Shown here: positions 1 through 9,095 of the stretch, one piece after another | Layout: each line of letters starts with the position of its first letter | How positions within the stretch are numbered: position 1 is the first letter of the stretch | NCBI RefSeq assembly: GCF_031178505.1 | Contig: NZ_JAPSIW010000004.1 | Span: 1-44,905 of the forward strand | Direction of reading: 5' to 3' | Origin: Streptomyces sp. | GTDB taxonomy: Bacteria; Actinomycetota; Actinomycetes; Streptomycetales; Streptomycetaceae | Length of the DNA stretch: 44,905 nt | Translations under genes and position numbers: made by a program | The notes under the pieces: model-generated | What the model saw: only the letters and a program-made list of their open reading frames with translations | Databases searched by the model: none | Told to the model about the DNA's origin: nothing

Positions 1-108
1 GCCGCCAGCCGCCGCGAGCCTCGAGGCGATGCCGAGACCGATGCCGTCGCTGCCGCCGGTGACGACGACGCGCGTGCCGGTCAGATCGCGGACGGTGATG
101 TCGATGCC
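1..108 (-). CDS. SDR-family NAD(P)-binding domain, N-terminal part, runs off the window
   Basis: Read on the minus strand from 108 down to 1, the translation contains VVVTGGSDGIGLGIASRL. This is the TGxxxGIG dinucleotide-binding loop and first helix of a short-chain dehydrogenase/reductase. Only 36 codons lie in the window, so substrate and catalytic residues are not visible. I find no ATG, GTG or TTG in this frame upstream within the preceding flavin-reductase gene. The SDR frame is +1 relative to that gene, and the two would join exactly if one G were removed from the GGGG run at 107-110. Either this is the second domain of a reductase-SDR fusion split by a one-base frameshift (real or sequencing), or the start codon is non-standard. 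The domain call is firm; the gene structure is not. Confidence 0.6.
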
Positions 109-751
109 CCGCGCCGGACAGTGTGCGCTCCACCAGATCCATGAAAGGTGCCGGCCCGCACACGTAGAAGTCGGTGTCCTGCGGCTCGTCCCCCACCACG
201 GCGCGGATCTCGTCCTCGGTGACCAGGCCGTCCCGGTCGTCGAGGTGATGCCGTACGTCGAAGCGCCCGGTATGCCGGACGACGAGTGTGTCCAGGGCGG
301 TGGCGAAGATCGCGGACCGGTGGTTCTGATGCGCCGTCAGCAGACGGATCGGCCGGGTCGTGGTGGCCAGGGCGCTCTTGACGAGCGAGAACACGGGTGT
401 GATCCCGCTGCCGCCCGCGAAGGCGACGAGCGGACGCCCGCCCCTTCCCTCGCGCAGACAGAAGGAGCCGGCGGGCCGGGACACGTGCAGCGTGTCACCT
501 GCCCGGAGTTCCCGGTGCATCCACTGCGAGACGAGGCCGCCGGGCACGCGCTTGACGGTCACGCACACCTCGCCGTCGGTGTCGGGAGAGCTCGACATCG
601 AGTAGCTGCGCAGAGCCCCGCAGGCCCGGAACGTGAGGAACTGCCCGGCGCGGTAGGGGAAGGAGACGTCGAGGACGAAGGTGCGGACGTCCGGCGCCTC
701 TTCGATGACCCGGGTGATCCTCGCCGGATGGAAGCCGTGGTCGCGTGCCAT
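107..751 (-). CDS. Flavin reductase of the ferredoxin-NADP+ reductase type
   Basis: The protein passes electrons between NAD(P)H and an iron-sulfur or oxygenase partner. About 215 residues of family sequence are visible: a FAD-binding barrel with the LRSYSMSS motif (R48-S51), the NAD(P)-binding loop GGSGITP (113-119) and the late FNR motif YVCGPAPFM (196-204). The start ATG at 751 has an AAGG-type ribosome site about 9 bases upstream. KshB/Hmp-like relatives normally finish the FNR domain and then carry a plant-type [2Fe-2S] domain. Here the sequence loses similarity at residue 215 and becomes arginine-rich, while an SDR domain appears in the +1 frame. It is divergent from an acyl-CoA ligase with a shared palindrome between them, so it is probably co-regulated with the catabolic cluster and may serve its Rieske or P450 enzyme. 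Confidence 0.75.
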
Positions 752-777
752 GTATGGAACTTACCTTCTCGCCGTGG

Positions 778-792
778 GAGAGTGCAATTCTC
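778..792. promoter_or_regulatory. Operator-like palindrome, cluster consensus (copy 1)
   Basis: GAGAGTGCAATTCTC is a near-perfect 6-3-6 palindrome in the 76-bp gap between the divergent flavin reductase and acyl-CoA ligase. It matches the GAGAAT-N3-(A/G)TTCTC pattern found at four other promoter regions of the cluster, with one mismatch in the left arm. Confidence 0.65.
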
Positions 793-827
793 ATACGCCC
801 ATCACGCGTAAGAGAGGTGCCCGAGAC

Positions 828-2390
828 ATGTCGACGTTTTCTCCCGCCGCGCTGCGGACCGTCCCGGCCGAACTGGCCGCCCGCTACGAGGAGTCGGGCT
901 GGTGGACCCGTGAGACCCTCGGGGACCTGCTGGCGAGCGGCCTGGCCAGGTCGGGGGGTGTGGAGTTCCGCGTGCACTCGGACGTCCGGCCGTGGGCCGG
1001 GACGTTCGCCGACGTGGAGCTGGTCGCCCGCCGTCTGGCCGCGGGACTGTGGGAACGCGGAGTCGGGCCGGGTGACGTGGTGGTCATGCAGCTGCCCAAC
1101 TGGATGGAGGCCGCCGCCGTCTTCTGGGCCTCGGCCCTGCTCGGTGCCGTGGTGGTCCCCGTCGTGCACTTCTACGGGCCGAAGGAAGTCGCGTACATAC
1201 TCGAGGTCACCCGCCCGAAGGCGTTCTTCGCGGCCGAGTGCTTCGGTAGGCAGCGGTTCCGCCCGGACCTGTGCGCGTCGGTCCCGGTCGTCGGCGTGGT
1301 GGGCCACGACTTCGACGAGCTGCTGGCCGAGGAGCCGATGCCCGGCGTGGTCCCGGTGGACGCGGGCGCGCCCGCGCTGATCGCCTTCACCTCCGGCACC
1401 ACCCGCGATCCCAAGGGCGTCATCCACAGTCATCAGACCCTCGGTTACGAGACGCGGCAGCTGGCCGCCTCCTACCCGCCCGACCGGGGCCGGCAGTTCA
1501 CCGTCGCTCCGGTCGGCCACTTCATCGGCATGGTGAACGCCTTCCTCATCCCCGTTCTCGACGGCACCCCCGTCAACCTGGGCGACACCTGGAACCCCGG
1601 CCAGGCGCTCGCTCTGATCCGCGGCGAGGGGCTGGCCGTCGGGGGAGGGGCGGCGTACTACATGACGAGCCTCGTCGACCACCCCGACTGCACGCCGGCG
1701 CACATCGCCGGGCTCAAGTACGCGGGCCTCGGCGGCGCGGCCGTACCCTCGGCGGTGACGACCCGGCTGGAGAACCTCGGGATCACGGTGTTCCGCGCGT
1801 ACGGCTCGACCGAGCACCCGTCCGTCACCTGCACCCCGTACGACGGCCCGGCCGGCAAACGTCTGCACACCGACGGCGTGGCGTTGCCCGGTGTCGAACT
1901 GCGCCTGGCCGCGGACGGTGAGATCCTCACCCGCGGTCCCGACCTGTGTCTCGGTTACACCGATCCCGGGCTGACCCGTGCGGCGTTCGACGCGGAGGGC
2001 TGGTACCGCACCGGTGACATCGGTTCCCTCGACGAGGACGGCTGGCTCTCCGTCACCGACCGCAAGGCGGACATCATCATCCGGGGCGGGGAGAACATCA
2101 GCGCCCTCGAGGTCGAGGAGATACTGCTCGGCCTGCCCGGGGTGTCGGAAGCCGCCGTGGTCGGCGTGCCCGATCCGCGCCTCGGGGAACGCGCCGCCGC
2201 CGTACTGCGTATGCGGTCAGGGTGGCAGGCCCCCGGCCTGGCCGAACTGCGGCTGCACCTAGAACGGGCCGGCCTGGCGCGGCAGAAGTGGCCCGAGCAG
2301 ATCCATGACGTGGACGACTTCCCGCGCACGCCCAGCGGCAAGGTGAAGAAGTTCGTCCTTCGCAACCGCATTGCCACTCCCGCTGGATGA
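828..2390 (+). CDS. Acyl-CoA synthetase / AMP-dependent CoA ligase
   Basis: This cytoplasmic ANL-superfamily enzyme activates a carboxylic acid with ATP and CoA through an acyl-adenylate. The ATG at 828 (520 aa) was chosen because AGAGAGG lies about 11 bases upstream and the family N-terminus begins soon after; in-frame starts further upstream would read through the palindrome at 778-792. Visible motifs are the phosphate loop FTSGTTRDPKG (about 187-197), YGSTEHPS before the hinge, GWYRTGDIGSLDEDGW and RKADIIIRGGENIS in the C-terminal domain, and the catalytic lysine in RTPSGKVKKF near the C-terminus. It resembles medium-chain or cyclic-acid ligases, but the acyl substrate is not predictable. 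The stop codon overlaps the next operator at 2389-2403. Confidence 0.9.
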   Translation: MSTFSPAALRTVPAELAARYEESGWWTRETLGDLLASGLARSGGVEFRVHSDVRPWAGTFADVELVARRLAAGLWERGVGPGDVVVMQLPNWMEAAAVFWASALLGAVVVPVVHFYGPKEVAYILEVTRPKAFFAAECFGRQRFRPDLCASVPVVGVVGHDFDELLAEEPMPGVVPVDAGAPALIAFTSGTTRDPKGVIHSHQTLGYETRQLAASYPPDRGRQFTVAPVGHFIGMVNAFLIPVLDGTPVNLGDTWNPGQALALIRGEGLAVGGGAAYYMTSLVDHPDCTPAHIAGLKYAGLGGAAVPSAVTTRLENLGITVFRAYGSTEHPSVTCTPYDGPAGKRLHTDGVALPGVELRLAADGEILTRGPDLCLGYTDPGLTRAAFDAEGWYRTGDIGSLDEDGWLSVTDRKADIIIRGGENISALEVEEILLGLPGVSEAAVVGVPDPRLGERAAAVLRMRSGWQAPGLAELRLHLERAGLARQKWPEQIHDVDDFPRTPSGKVKKFVLRNRIATPAG

Positions 2391-2403
2391 GAATACGATT
2401 CTC
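2389..2403. promoter_or_regulatory. Operator-like palindrome, cluster consensus (copy 2, perfect)
   Basis: GAGAATACGATTCTC is a perfect 6-3-6 palindrome. It overlaps the last bases of the upstream ligase stop codon and lies 23 bp before the amidohydrolase start. This implies that the amidohydrolase-ligase-mutase operon has its own regulated promoter. Confidence 0.75.
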
Positions 2404-2425
2404 GCAATCGGTGAAGGAGGATCTC

Positions 2426-3604
2426 ATGCCGTCTCGCGAGCTCACGTATCCGCTCTTCGACGCGGACAACCACCTCTACGAGACCCAGGAGGCACTGACC
2501 AAGTACCTTCCGAAGGAGTACGACGGGGCCATCCAGTACGTGAACGTCCGCGGCCGCACCAAGATCGCGATACGCGGGCAGATCAGCGAGTACATCCCCA
2601 ACCCGACCTTCGACGTCGTGGCCCGCCCCGGTGCCATGGAGGAGTACTTCAAGGTCGGCAACCCCGACGGCAAGACCCGCCGGGAGATCTTCGGCGAGCC
2701 GATGCGCTCCGTCCCCGCGTTCCGCGAACCGGGACCGCGCCTGGAGCTGATGGACCAGCTCGGTGTGGACCGCAGCCTGATGTTCCCGACGCTGGCGAGC
2801 CTCATCGAGGAACGGATGAAGGACGACCCGGAGCTCATCCACGCGGTCATCCACTCCCTCAACCAGTGGCTGCACGAGACGTGGGGCTTCACCTACAAGG
2901 ACCGCATCTTCACCGTTCCCGTCATCACCCTCCCGGTCGTCGAGAAGGCCATCGAGGAGCTGAACTGGGTGGTGGAGCGGGGCGCCCGGGCCATCCTGAT
3001 CCGGCCCGCCCCCGTTCCCGGCTACGGCGGCACACGGTCCTTCGCCCTGCCGGAGTTCGACCCCTTCTGGAAGCGGGTCGTCGAGACCGGCGTCCTGGTC
3101 GCCCTGCACTCCTCCGACTCCGGTTACGCGAACTACGCCAACGACTGGGAGGGCCAGCGGCGTGAGTTCCTGCCGTTCAAGCCCAACGCCTTCCGCCAGG
3201 TCAACGAGTGGCGGCCCATCGAGGACGCGGTCACCTCCCTGATCTGCCACGGGGCGCTCTCCCGCTTCCCCGAGCTGAAGATCGCGGTGATCGAGAACGG
3301 TGCCTCGTGGGTGGAGCCGGTACTCAACCGGCTCGCCGACGTGCACAAGAAGATGCCGCACGAGTTCCAGGAGGACCCGGTCCAGGTCTTCCGGCGCAAC
3401 ATCCACATCAGCCCCTTCTGGGAGGAGGACATGGCCCAGCTCGGCGGACTCATCGGCATCGAGCGCGTCCTGTTCGGCTCCGACTACCCCCACCCGGAGG
3501 GCCTCGCCGACCCCGTCACCTATGTCGACCACCTCACCAAGCTCAGCGAGGAGGACAAGGCCAAGGTGATGGGCGGCAACCTGGCCCGGCTGATCGACGC
3601 ATGA
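2426..3604 (+). CDS. Amidohydrolase-family (ACMSD-like) TIM-barrel enzyme
   Basis: This 392-residue protein belongs to the metal-dependent hydrolase superfamily branch that includes ACMSD and gamma-resorcylate decarboxylase. The ATG at 2426 follows a strong GAAGGAGG site. The N-terminal metal motif is DADNHLYE, so the usual HxH is DxH here. Later signatures are LICHGALSRFPELKIAVIENG and the terminal metal/catalytic aspartate in VLFGSDYPHPEG. Members of this branch either hydrolyse C-C or C-N bonds or decarboxylate; sequence alone does not decide. It is the first gene of an operon and its stop overlaps the next ATG (ATGA at 3601-3604). A second member of the family lies at 22178-23479, so the pathway may need two such steps. 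Confidence 0.85.
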   Translation: MPSRELTYPLFDADNHLYETQEALTKYLPKEYDGAIQYVNVRGRTKIAIRGQISEYIPNPTFDVVARPGAMEEYFKVGNPDGKTRREIFGEPMRSVPAFREPGPRLELMDQLGVDRSLMFPTLASLIEERMKDDPELIHAVIHSLNQWLHETWGFTYKDRIFTVPVITLPVVEKAIEELNWVVERGARAILIRPAPVPGYGGTRSFALPEFDPFWKRVVETGVLVALHSSDSGYANYANDWEGQRREFLPFKPNAFRQVNEWRPIEDAVTSLICHGALSRFPELKIAVIENGASWVEPVLNRLADVHKKMPHEFQEDPVQVFRRNIHISPFWEEDMAQLGGLIGIERVLFGSDYPHPEGLADPVTYVDHLTKLSEEDKAKVMGGNLARLIDA

Positions 3605-5046
3605 CACCGACGACGGCGCGGTGGCGCAGCATCCCCGAGCTGGTACGGAGCGCGGCCGACCGCTTCGGGGACGCCGAAGCCGTGGTCGACGGCGAACAGC
3701 GCCTGACCTTCACGGAGCTGGCCGACCGGGTCCGGCGCACCGCGGGGGCGTTCGCCTCGGCGGGCGTCGGCCCGGGGGACCGGGTCGCCCTGTGGGCACC
3801 CAACTCGGCGGAGTGGATCGTCGCCGCCTTCGGGCTGCTGACCGCCGGCGGGGTACTCGTGCCGGTGAACACACGGTTCCTCGAGGACGAGGCGCACGAC
3901 ATCGTCGTACGCAGCGGTGCCAAGGCGCTGCTGATCCAGAACGGCTTCCTGGACCGGACGTTCACCGGCCCGCCCGGCGTGCCCGTCATCGACCTGAGGA
4001 ACGACGGCTTCCTCGCCTCCGGCCGGCCGCTGGAACGCGAGGTCGGCGAGGACGACCTGGCCGACATCGTCTACACCTCCGGCACGACGGGCCGCCCCAA
4101 AGGGGTGATGAGCACCCACGGGCAGACCCTGCGGCTCTACTCGGAGTGGTGCGACCTCGCACAGCTCCGCCAGGGCGACCGTTACCTGATGGTCAACCCG
4201 TTCTTCCACATCTTCGGCTACAAGGCGGGACTGGTCGCCTCCCTGATCCGGGGCGCGACCGCGCTGCCCCTCGCGGTCTTCGACGTCGGCCGCGTGCTGG
4301 AGCTGGTGGAGAAGGAACGGGTGACCGTCCTGCCCGGCCCGCCCACCCTCTACCACTCCCTCCTGGAGGCGGACGGCGGACGGGACCTGTCCTCACTGCG
4401 CGTGGCGGTCACCGGTTCCGCCGACATTCCCGTCGAACTGGTGCGCCGGATCACCACGGAGCTGCCCTTCAGCCACCTCATGACCGGCTACGGGCTCACC
4501 GAGGCCGGTACCGTCACCGCCTCCCGCCCGGGCGACCCGTACGAGGCCGTCGCGACGACCGTCGGCAAACCCTGCCGGGGCTTCGAGGTGCGCGTCGCCG
4601 AGGACAAGGAAGTCCTGGTCCGCGGCTACTCCGTGATGCGCGGCTATCTCGACGACCCGGAGGCCACCGCCGAGGCGATCGACGCGGACGGCTGGCTGCA
4701 CACCGGGGACCTGGGGGAACTGGACGAGGAGGGCCGGCTCAGAATCGTCGGCCGCAAGAAGGACATGTTCATCGTGGGGGGCTTCAACGCCTACCCGGCC
4801 GAGATCGAGGGCTTCCTGCTGGAGCACCCCGCCGTCGCCCAAGTCGCCGTCGTCGGCGTGCCCGACGCACGCATGGGACAGGTCGGCAAGGCGTTCGTGG
4901 TGCGGCGCGGCGAGGTGACCGAGCCCGAGCTGATCGCGTGGGCCAAGGAACGGATGGCCGGGTTCAAGGTGCCACGCCACGTCGAGTTCCGCACCTCGCT
5001 GCCGCTCACCGCCACCGGCAAGGTGCTCAAGGACCAACTGCGCTGA
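3601..5046 (+). CDS. Acyl-CoA synthetase, FadD3-like
   Basis: A 481-residue ANL-superfamily CoA ligase. It starts at the ATG that overlaps the stop of the amidohydrolase, which indicates translational coupling. Motifs are IVYTSGTTGRPKGVM (156-170), TGYGLTEAGT, GWLHTGDLGELDEEGR, RKKDMFIVGGFNAYPAEIE and the final LTATGKVLKDQLR with the adenylation lysine. The GGFNAYPAEIE form is typical of the FadD3/PimA group, which acts on dicarboxylic or cyclic acyl substrates such as the steroid-derived HIP acid. That is family knowledge, not proof of substrate. It sits between an amidohydrolase and a B12-dependent mutase, so it may feed the mutase with an acyl-CoA. Confidence 0.88.
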   Translation: MTPTTARWRSIPELVRSAADRFGDAEAVVDGEQRLTFTELADRVRRTAGAFASAGVGPGDRVALWAPNSAEWIVAAFGLLTAGGVLVPVNTRFLEDEAHDIVVRSGAKALLIQNGFLDRTFTGPPGVPVIDLRNDGFLASGRPLEREVGEDDLADIVYTSGTTGRPKGVMSTHGQTLRLYSEWCDLAQLRQGDRYLMVNPFFHIFGYKAGLVASLIRGATALPLAVFDVGRVLELVEKERVTVLPGPPTLYHSLLEADGGRDLSSLRVAVTGSADIPVELVRRITTELPFSHLMTGYGLTEAGTVTASRPGDPYEAVATTVGKPCRGFEVRVAEDKEVLVRGYSVMRGYLDDPEATAEAIDADGWLHTGDLGELDEEGRLRIVGRKKDMFIVGGFNAYPAEIEGFLLEHPAVAQVAVVGVPDARMGQVGKAFVVRRGEVTEPELIAWAKERMAGFKVPRHVEFRTSLPLTATGKVLKDQLR

Positions 5047-5097
5047 CCACGGGGAAGCCCGGGCACGCCCCACCTCACACAAGGACGACGCCCCGTC

Positions 5098-6675
5098 ATG
5101 ACCGACGACGCCCGCACCGCCTCCGGCATTCCGCTGAAACCCCTGTACGGCCCGGAGGACCGGCCCGCCGATCCTCCGCCCCCCGGTGCCTTCCCCTTCA
5201 CCCGAGGCAACTACCCCACGGGCTACCGGGGTCGCACCTGGACCCTGCGCCAGTACTCCGGCTTCGGCACCGCCGAGGAGTCCAACCGCCGCTACCGCTA
5301 CCTCCTGGACCAGGGAGGCACCGGACTGTCGGTCGCGCTCGACCTGCCCACGCAGTGCGGGTACGACTCCGACGACCCCGAGTACACGGACGAGGTCGGA
5401 CGCGTCGGCGTGGCCCTCGACACCCTCGCCGACGCCGAGATCCTCTTCGACTCCATCCCCCTGGACCGCATCAGCACCAGCTTCACCATCAACGGCACTG
5501 CCGCCGTCCTGCTCGCCTTCTACGTCGCCGCCGCCGAGAAGCGCGGCATCCCTCGCGAGAAGCTGACCGGCACCATCCAGAACGACGTGCTCAAGGAGTA
5601 CGCCTCCCGCGGCACCTGGATCTGGCCGCCCGAGCCGTCCCTGCGGCTCATCGCGGACACCATCGAGTTCTGCGCCGCCGAGGTGCCCCGCTTCAACGCC
5701 ATCTCGGTCGCCGGGGCGCACTTCCGGGACGCGGGCGCCAACGCCGTGCAGGAGATGGCGTTCACCCTCGCCGACGGAGTGACGTACTGCGAGACCGTCC
5801 TCGAACGCGGTCGCATGACCATCGACCAGTTCGCCCCGCAGATCTCCTTTTTCTTCTACACCCACGGCGACTTCTTCGAGGAGGTCGCCAAATACCGCGC
5901 TGGACGGCGGCGTTGGGCCACGCTGGTCCGGGAGCGGTTCGGGGCGAAGACCGACAAGGCGTGCATGTTCCGCTTCGGCTGCGTGGCCGGCGGCGCCTCG
6001 CTGTACGCGCCGCAGGCCCGCAACAACACCGTCCGCGTCGCCTACGAGGCGCTCGCCTCCGTCCTCGGCGGCGTCCAGTCGATGTTCACCGCCGCCTGGG
6101 ACGAACCGTTCGCCCTGCCCAGCGAGGAGTCGGCCACCCTCGCCCTGCGCACCCAGCAGATCCTGGCGCACGAGACGGGCGTGACGAGCGTCGCCGACCC
6201 GCTGGGCGGCTCGTACTTCGTTGAGGCACTGACCGACGTCACCGAGGAGCGCATCGAACGGATCATGGCCGACCTGGAGGCGCACGGCGGCATGGTGCGC
6301 TGCATCGAGGACGGCTATCTGCAGACCCTGATCGCCGACGAGGCGTGGCGGCTGCACCAGGAGGTCGACTCCGGCGCACGGCCGGTGGTTGGCGTCAACC
6401 GCTTCACCGCCGAGGAGCCCCCGCCCGACCTCGCCACCTACGAACTGGACGCCGAGGGCCGGGAGCGGCAGCTCAAACGGCTCGCGCGGGTCAAGGCGGA
6501 ACGCGGCAACGCCGACGTCCGCGCCCGCCTCGACGCCCTGAAACACGCCGCCGAAGGAGACACCAACCTGATGGGCCCCTTGATTGACTGCGCCAACGCC
6601 TACTGCACCGTGGGCGAGATGGCGGGCGCCCTGCGCGAGGTGTGGGGCGAGTTCCGGCAGCCGGTGGTGTTCTGA
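5098..6675 (+). CDS. B12-dependent acyl-CoA mutase, large (substrate-binding) subunit
   Basis: A 525-residue MutB-type TIM-barrel subunit that performs radical carbon-skeleton isomerisation of an acyl-CoA with adenosylcobalamin. Family signatures are [11 protein letters not shown] (33-43), [16 protein letters not shown] (48-63), GYDSDDPE (88-95), [11 protein letters not shown] (158-168) and [13 protein letters not shown]. The cobalamin domain is a separate gene immediately downstream, overlapping by one base. That is the isobutyryl/2-hydroxyisobutyryl-CoA mutase architecture. However, the two substrate-selecting positions read Tyr53 (in RQYSGF) and Arg171 (in YASRGTW). From memory of the family, this is the methylmalonyl-CoA-mutase pair (Tyr89/Arg207) rather than Phe/Gln (IcmA) or Ile/Gln (HcmA). 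I infer that the substrate acyl group carries a carboxylate. No MeaB-type chaperone gene is adjacent. Confidence 0.9.
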   Translation: MTDDARTASGIPLKPLYGPEDRPADPPPPGAFPFTRGNYPTGYRGRTWTLRQYSGFGTAEESNRRYRYLLDQGGTGLSVALDLPTQCGYDSDDPEYTDEVGRVGVALDTLADAEILFDSIPLDRISTSFTINGTAAVLLAFYVAAAEKRGIPREKLTGTIQNDVLKEYASRGTWIWPPEPSLRLIADTIEFCAAEVPRFNAISVAGAHFRDAGANAVQEMAFTLADGVTYCETVLERGRMTIDQFAPQISFFFYTHGDFFEEVAKYRAGRRRWATLVRERFGAKTDKACMFRFGCVAGGASLYAPQARNNTVRVAYEALASVLGGVQSMFTAAWDEPFALPSEESATLALRTQQILAHETGVTSVADPLGGSYFVEALTDVTEERIERIMADLEAHGGMVRCIEDGYLQTLIADEAWRLHQEVDSGARPVVGVNRFTAEEPPPDLATYELDAEGRERQLKRLARVKAERGNADVRARLDALKHAAEGDTNLMGPLIDCANAYCTVGEMAGALREVWGEFRQPVVF

Positions 6676-7097
6676 TGGCGCCGCCGGTACGCGTCCTCGT
6701 CGCCAAGCCCGGACTCGACGGGCACGACCGCGGTGCGAAACTCGTCGCCCGCGCGCTGCGGGACGCCGGGTTCGAGGTGGTGTTCACCGGCATCCGCCGC
6801 CGTGTCGACGACATCGCGGCCACCGCCGTACAGGAGGACGTGGCCCTGGTCGGCCTGTCCATCCTGTCCGGCGCCCACCTCGCGCTGACCCGCCGCACGC
6901 TGGAGGCCCTGCGCGCGGCCGGCGCGGACGACATCCCCGTCGTGGTCGGCGGCACCATCCCCAGTGGGGACGTGGACCGGCTGTACGAGGCCGGGGCCGC
7001 CGCCGTGTTTCCCACGGGAACGGCCCTGGACGTCCTCGTGGCCGAGATCCGCGCCCTGACCGCCGCATCCGAAGCCCTTTCGACCTCTGAGGAATGA
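6675..7097 (+). CDS. B12-binding small subunit of the acyl-CoA mutase
   Basis: A 140-residue cobalamin-binding domain protein that pairs with the large subunit encoded just upstream. The base-off/His-on motif DxHxxG is visible as [10 protein letters not shown]. The second and third motifs are [13 protein letters not shown] and VVVGGTIP. The ATG at 6675 overlaps the TGA of the large subunit, fitting fixed stoichiometric expression. Length matches IcmB/HcmB and the C-terminal domain of methylmalonyl-CoA mutase. Together the pair forms a complete mutase, and a cobalamin supply is implied. Confidence 0.92.
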   Translation: MAPPVRVLVAKPGLDGHDRGAKLVARALRDAGFEVVFTGIRRRVDDIAATAVQEDVALVGLSILSGAHLALTRRTLEALRAAGADDIPVVVGGTIPSGDVDRLYEAGAAAVFPTGTALDVLVAEIRALTAASEALSTSEE

Positions 7098-7098
7098 C

Positions 7099-8055
7099 AT
7101 GCGAGTCGGAGTGATGAGCGGCCCCGAGCGGGGCGACGCCGCCCACAAGGCGGACCGTATGATCGACGACGCCCGCTCGGCCGAGGAGGCCGGATTCGAC
7201 ACGGTGTGGGTACCGCAGGTGCCCACCGACTTCGACGCGCTGACGGCCGTGACCCTGATGGGGCGCGTCACCTCCCGCATCGAACTGGGCACGGCGGTCG
7301 TGCCGGTGCACGCCCAGCACCCCGTCGCCCTGGCCCGACAGGCCCTGTCCGCGCACGCGGCGGCCGGTGGACGCCTGGCCCTCGGCGTAGGCGCCTCCCA
7401 CCACTGGATCGTCCGCGACATGCTCGGCCTCCCCTACGAGAAACCGGCCGCGTACACCCGCGCCTACCTGGAGGTCCTGAGCGCGGCGGTCGGCGGGGCG
7501 GCGTCCGTGGACGTCGAGAACGACGTCTTCCGCGTGCACAACCCCCTCACCGTGGGCCCGGTCTCCCCGCTGCCGGTCCTGGTGGCCGCGCTGGGCCCGG
7601 TGATGCTGCGGATCGCGGGAGCGCTCACCGACGGGACCGTGCTCTGGCTGGCGGACGAGCGGACGGTGGCCGACCACGTCGTCCCGGCGATCACCAAGGC
7701 GGCACAGGAAGCGGGACGCGCGGCACCCCGCGTCGTCGCCGGCATCCCGGTCTGCCTGTGCGCGCCGCACGAGGTCGACGCGGCCCGAGAGCGAGCGAAC
7801 CGCATCCTCGGTGAGGCCGAGGTGTCACCCAACTACCAGCGCCTGATGGAACACGGCGACGCCCGTGACGTCGGCGATCTGTGCGCGGCCGGCGACGAAG
7901 CCGCCATCAGGGCGCGATTCCGGCGGTTCGCGGACGCGGGCGTGACCGACCTGTCCGTACGCCTGCTGCCCATCGGCAGCGGACGCGAGGAGCTGGTCGC
8001 CTCCAAGCTCCGCACCCGGGACGCGGTGGCGGCGATCGCCGCGGACTTCCGGTGA
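7099..8055 (+). CDS. LLM-class flavin oxidoreductase, probably F420-dependent
   Basis: A 318-residue luciferase-like TIM-barrel protein that starts one base after the mutase small-subunit gene. The family core is seen in SAEEAGFDTVWVPQ, RIELGTAVVPVHAQHP and GRLALGVGASHHWIV. The short length and lack of an FMN-specific insertion favour the F420-dependent actinobacterial subfamily. Its role could be hydride transfer to or from a pathway intermediate, for example reduction of an enoyl or keto group. The exact reaction is unknown. Its position inside the mutase operon, with a CaiB-type gene overlapping its stop by four bases, argues that it acts in the same pathway. Confidence 0.85.
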   Translation: MRVGVMSGPERGDAAHKADRMIDDARSAEEAGFDTVWVPQVPTDFDALTAVTLMGRVTSRIELGTAVVPVHAQHPVALARQALSAHAAAGGRLALGVGASHHWIVRDMLGLPYEKPAAYTRAYLEVLSAAVGGAASVDVENDVFRVHNPLTVGPVSPLPVLVAALGPVMLRIAGALTDGTVLWLADERTVADHVVPAITKAAQEAGRAAPRVVAGIPVCLCAPHEVDAARERANRILGEAEVSPNYQRLMEHGDARDVGDLCAAGDEAAIRARFRRFADAGVTDLSVRLLPIGSGREELVASKLRTRDAVAAIAADFR

Positions 8056-9095
8056 GTGGTCCGGGGCCCCTGTCCGGGCTGCGCGTCCTGGAGGTCGGAC
8101 ACATCCTGGCCGGGCCGTACGCCACCATGCTGCTGGCTGACCTGGGCGCACAGGTCACCAAGGTCGAACCGCCCGGCGGAGACCTGTCCCGTCAGGTCTC
8201 CGACGCCTACTTCGCCAGCCTCAACCGGGGCAAACGCTCCGTCCGCCTGGACTTGGCCGCCCCGGAGGGGCAGGAGCGGCTGCACGAGCTGGTGAGGGGC
8301 GCCGACGCCCTCCTGGTCAACCTCAAGCCGTCGGCCGTCCACCGCTACGGCCTCACCTACGAGGCGCTGAAGCACTGGAACGAGAGGCTGGTGTGCGTCG
8401 CTCTCACCGGCTGGGGCATGGATGCCGGTGACCAGCCCGCGTTCGACTACGTCATCCAGGCCGCCGTCGGCATCGCGGCGCTCACCGGCGAGCCCGAGGG
8501 CCCGCCCCAGCTGCCCGGCTACTCCTCCGCGGACAACTCGGCGGGCCTCGCCGCCGCGCTCGGCCTACTGGCGCAGGTCGTCTCGGGGCGCGGCGGACAG
8601 GTCGACGTCTCCCTGCGCGACGTGATGCTCTCCCAGCTCAACTACCACGCGGCCGCCTGGCTCAACGACGGCGCAACCCCGCGCCGCCTCGGCGGTGCCC
8701 ACGCCTACTACGTCCCCGCACAGCTCTTCCCGACCGCGGACGGACACCTGGCGCTGTTCATCACCCACGACGCCTTTTGGCGCGTCTTCGCCACCGAGGC
8801 GGGCATCGACGGCTACACCACGATGGCTGAACGGGCGGCCCACCGTGAGGAGGTCGTCGCCGCCGTGACGGAGGCTCTCGCCACGGACACGGCGGCGGGC
8901 TGGGAGGCCCGGCTGCGCCCCCTGCACGTACCAGCTGCCGCCGTGCGGAGCCTGCCCGAGGCCCTCACCGAGGCAAGCGACACGATCGTGGAGGCGGGCG
9001 GTCACCGGTTGGTGGGAAGCCCGTTCCGCATAGCCGGCTACGGGCCTGTATACGGGGCGCCGCCGCGGCTGGGTGAACATGGGGATGCCGTCTGA
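8052..9095 (+). CDS. CaiB/BaiF-type CoA transferase
   Basis: A 347-residue type III CoA transferase that would move CoA between acids without ATP. The GTG start at 8052 overlaps the TGA of the upstream gene. The N-terminal signature GPLSGLRVLEVGHILAGPYA is standard, followed by KVEPPGGDLSRQ and FDYVIQAAVGIAALTG. The aspartate in YSSADNSAGLAAA is the likely catalytic residue, by analogy with formyl-CoA transferase. The protein is somewhat shorter than the usual 380-430 residues. It is the last gene of the operon, and decayed ISL3 sequence begins soon after its stop, so the original downstream gene may have been lost. Confidence 0.88.
   Translation: MSGPGPLSGLRVLEVGHILAGPYATMLLADLGAQVTKVEPPGGDLSRQVSDAYFASLNRGKRSVRLDLAAPEGQERLHELVRGADALLVNLKPSAVHRYGLTYEALKHWNERLVCVALTGWGMDAGDQPAFDYVIQAAVGIAALTGEPEGPPQLPGYSSADNSAGLAAALGLLAQVVSGRGGQVDVSLRDVMLSQLNYHAAAWLNDGATPRRLGGAHAYYVPAQLFPTADGHLALFITHDAFWRVFATEAGIDGYTTMAERAAHREEVVAAVTEALATDTAAGWEARLRPLHVPAAAVRSLPEALTEASDTIVEAGGHRLVGSPFRIAGYGPVYGAPPRLGEHGDAV

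Noticed and set aside
3621-6224. An 867-codon plus-strand frame across the ligase and mutase
   Set aside because: It is Arg/Pro-rich and overlaps two well-supported genes in another frame.
5098-6675. Naming the mutase icmA or hcmA from its split architecture
   Set aside because: The substrate-pocket residues Tyr53 and Arg171 do not match those enzymes, so a gene symbol would mislead.
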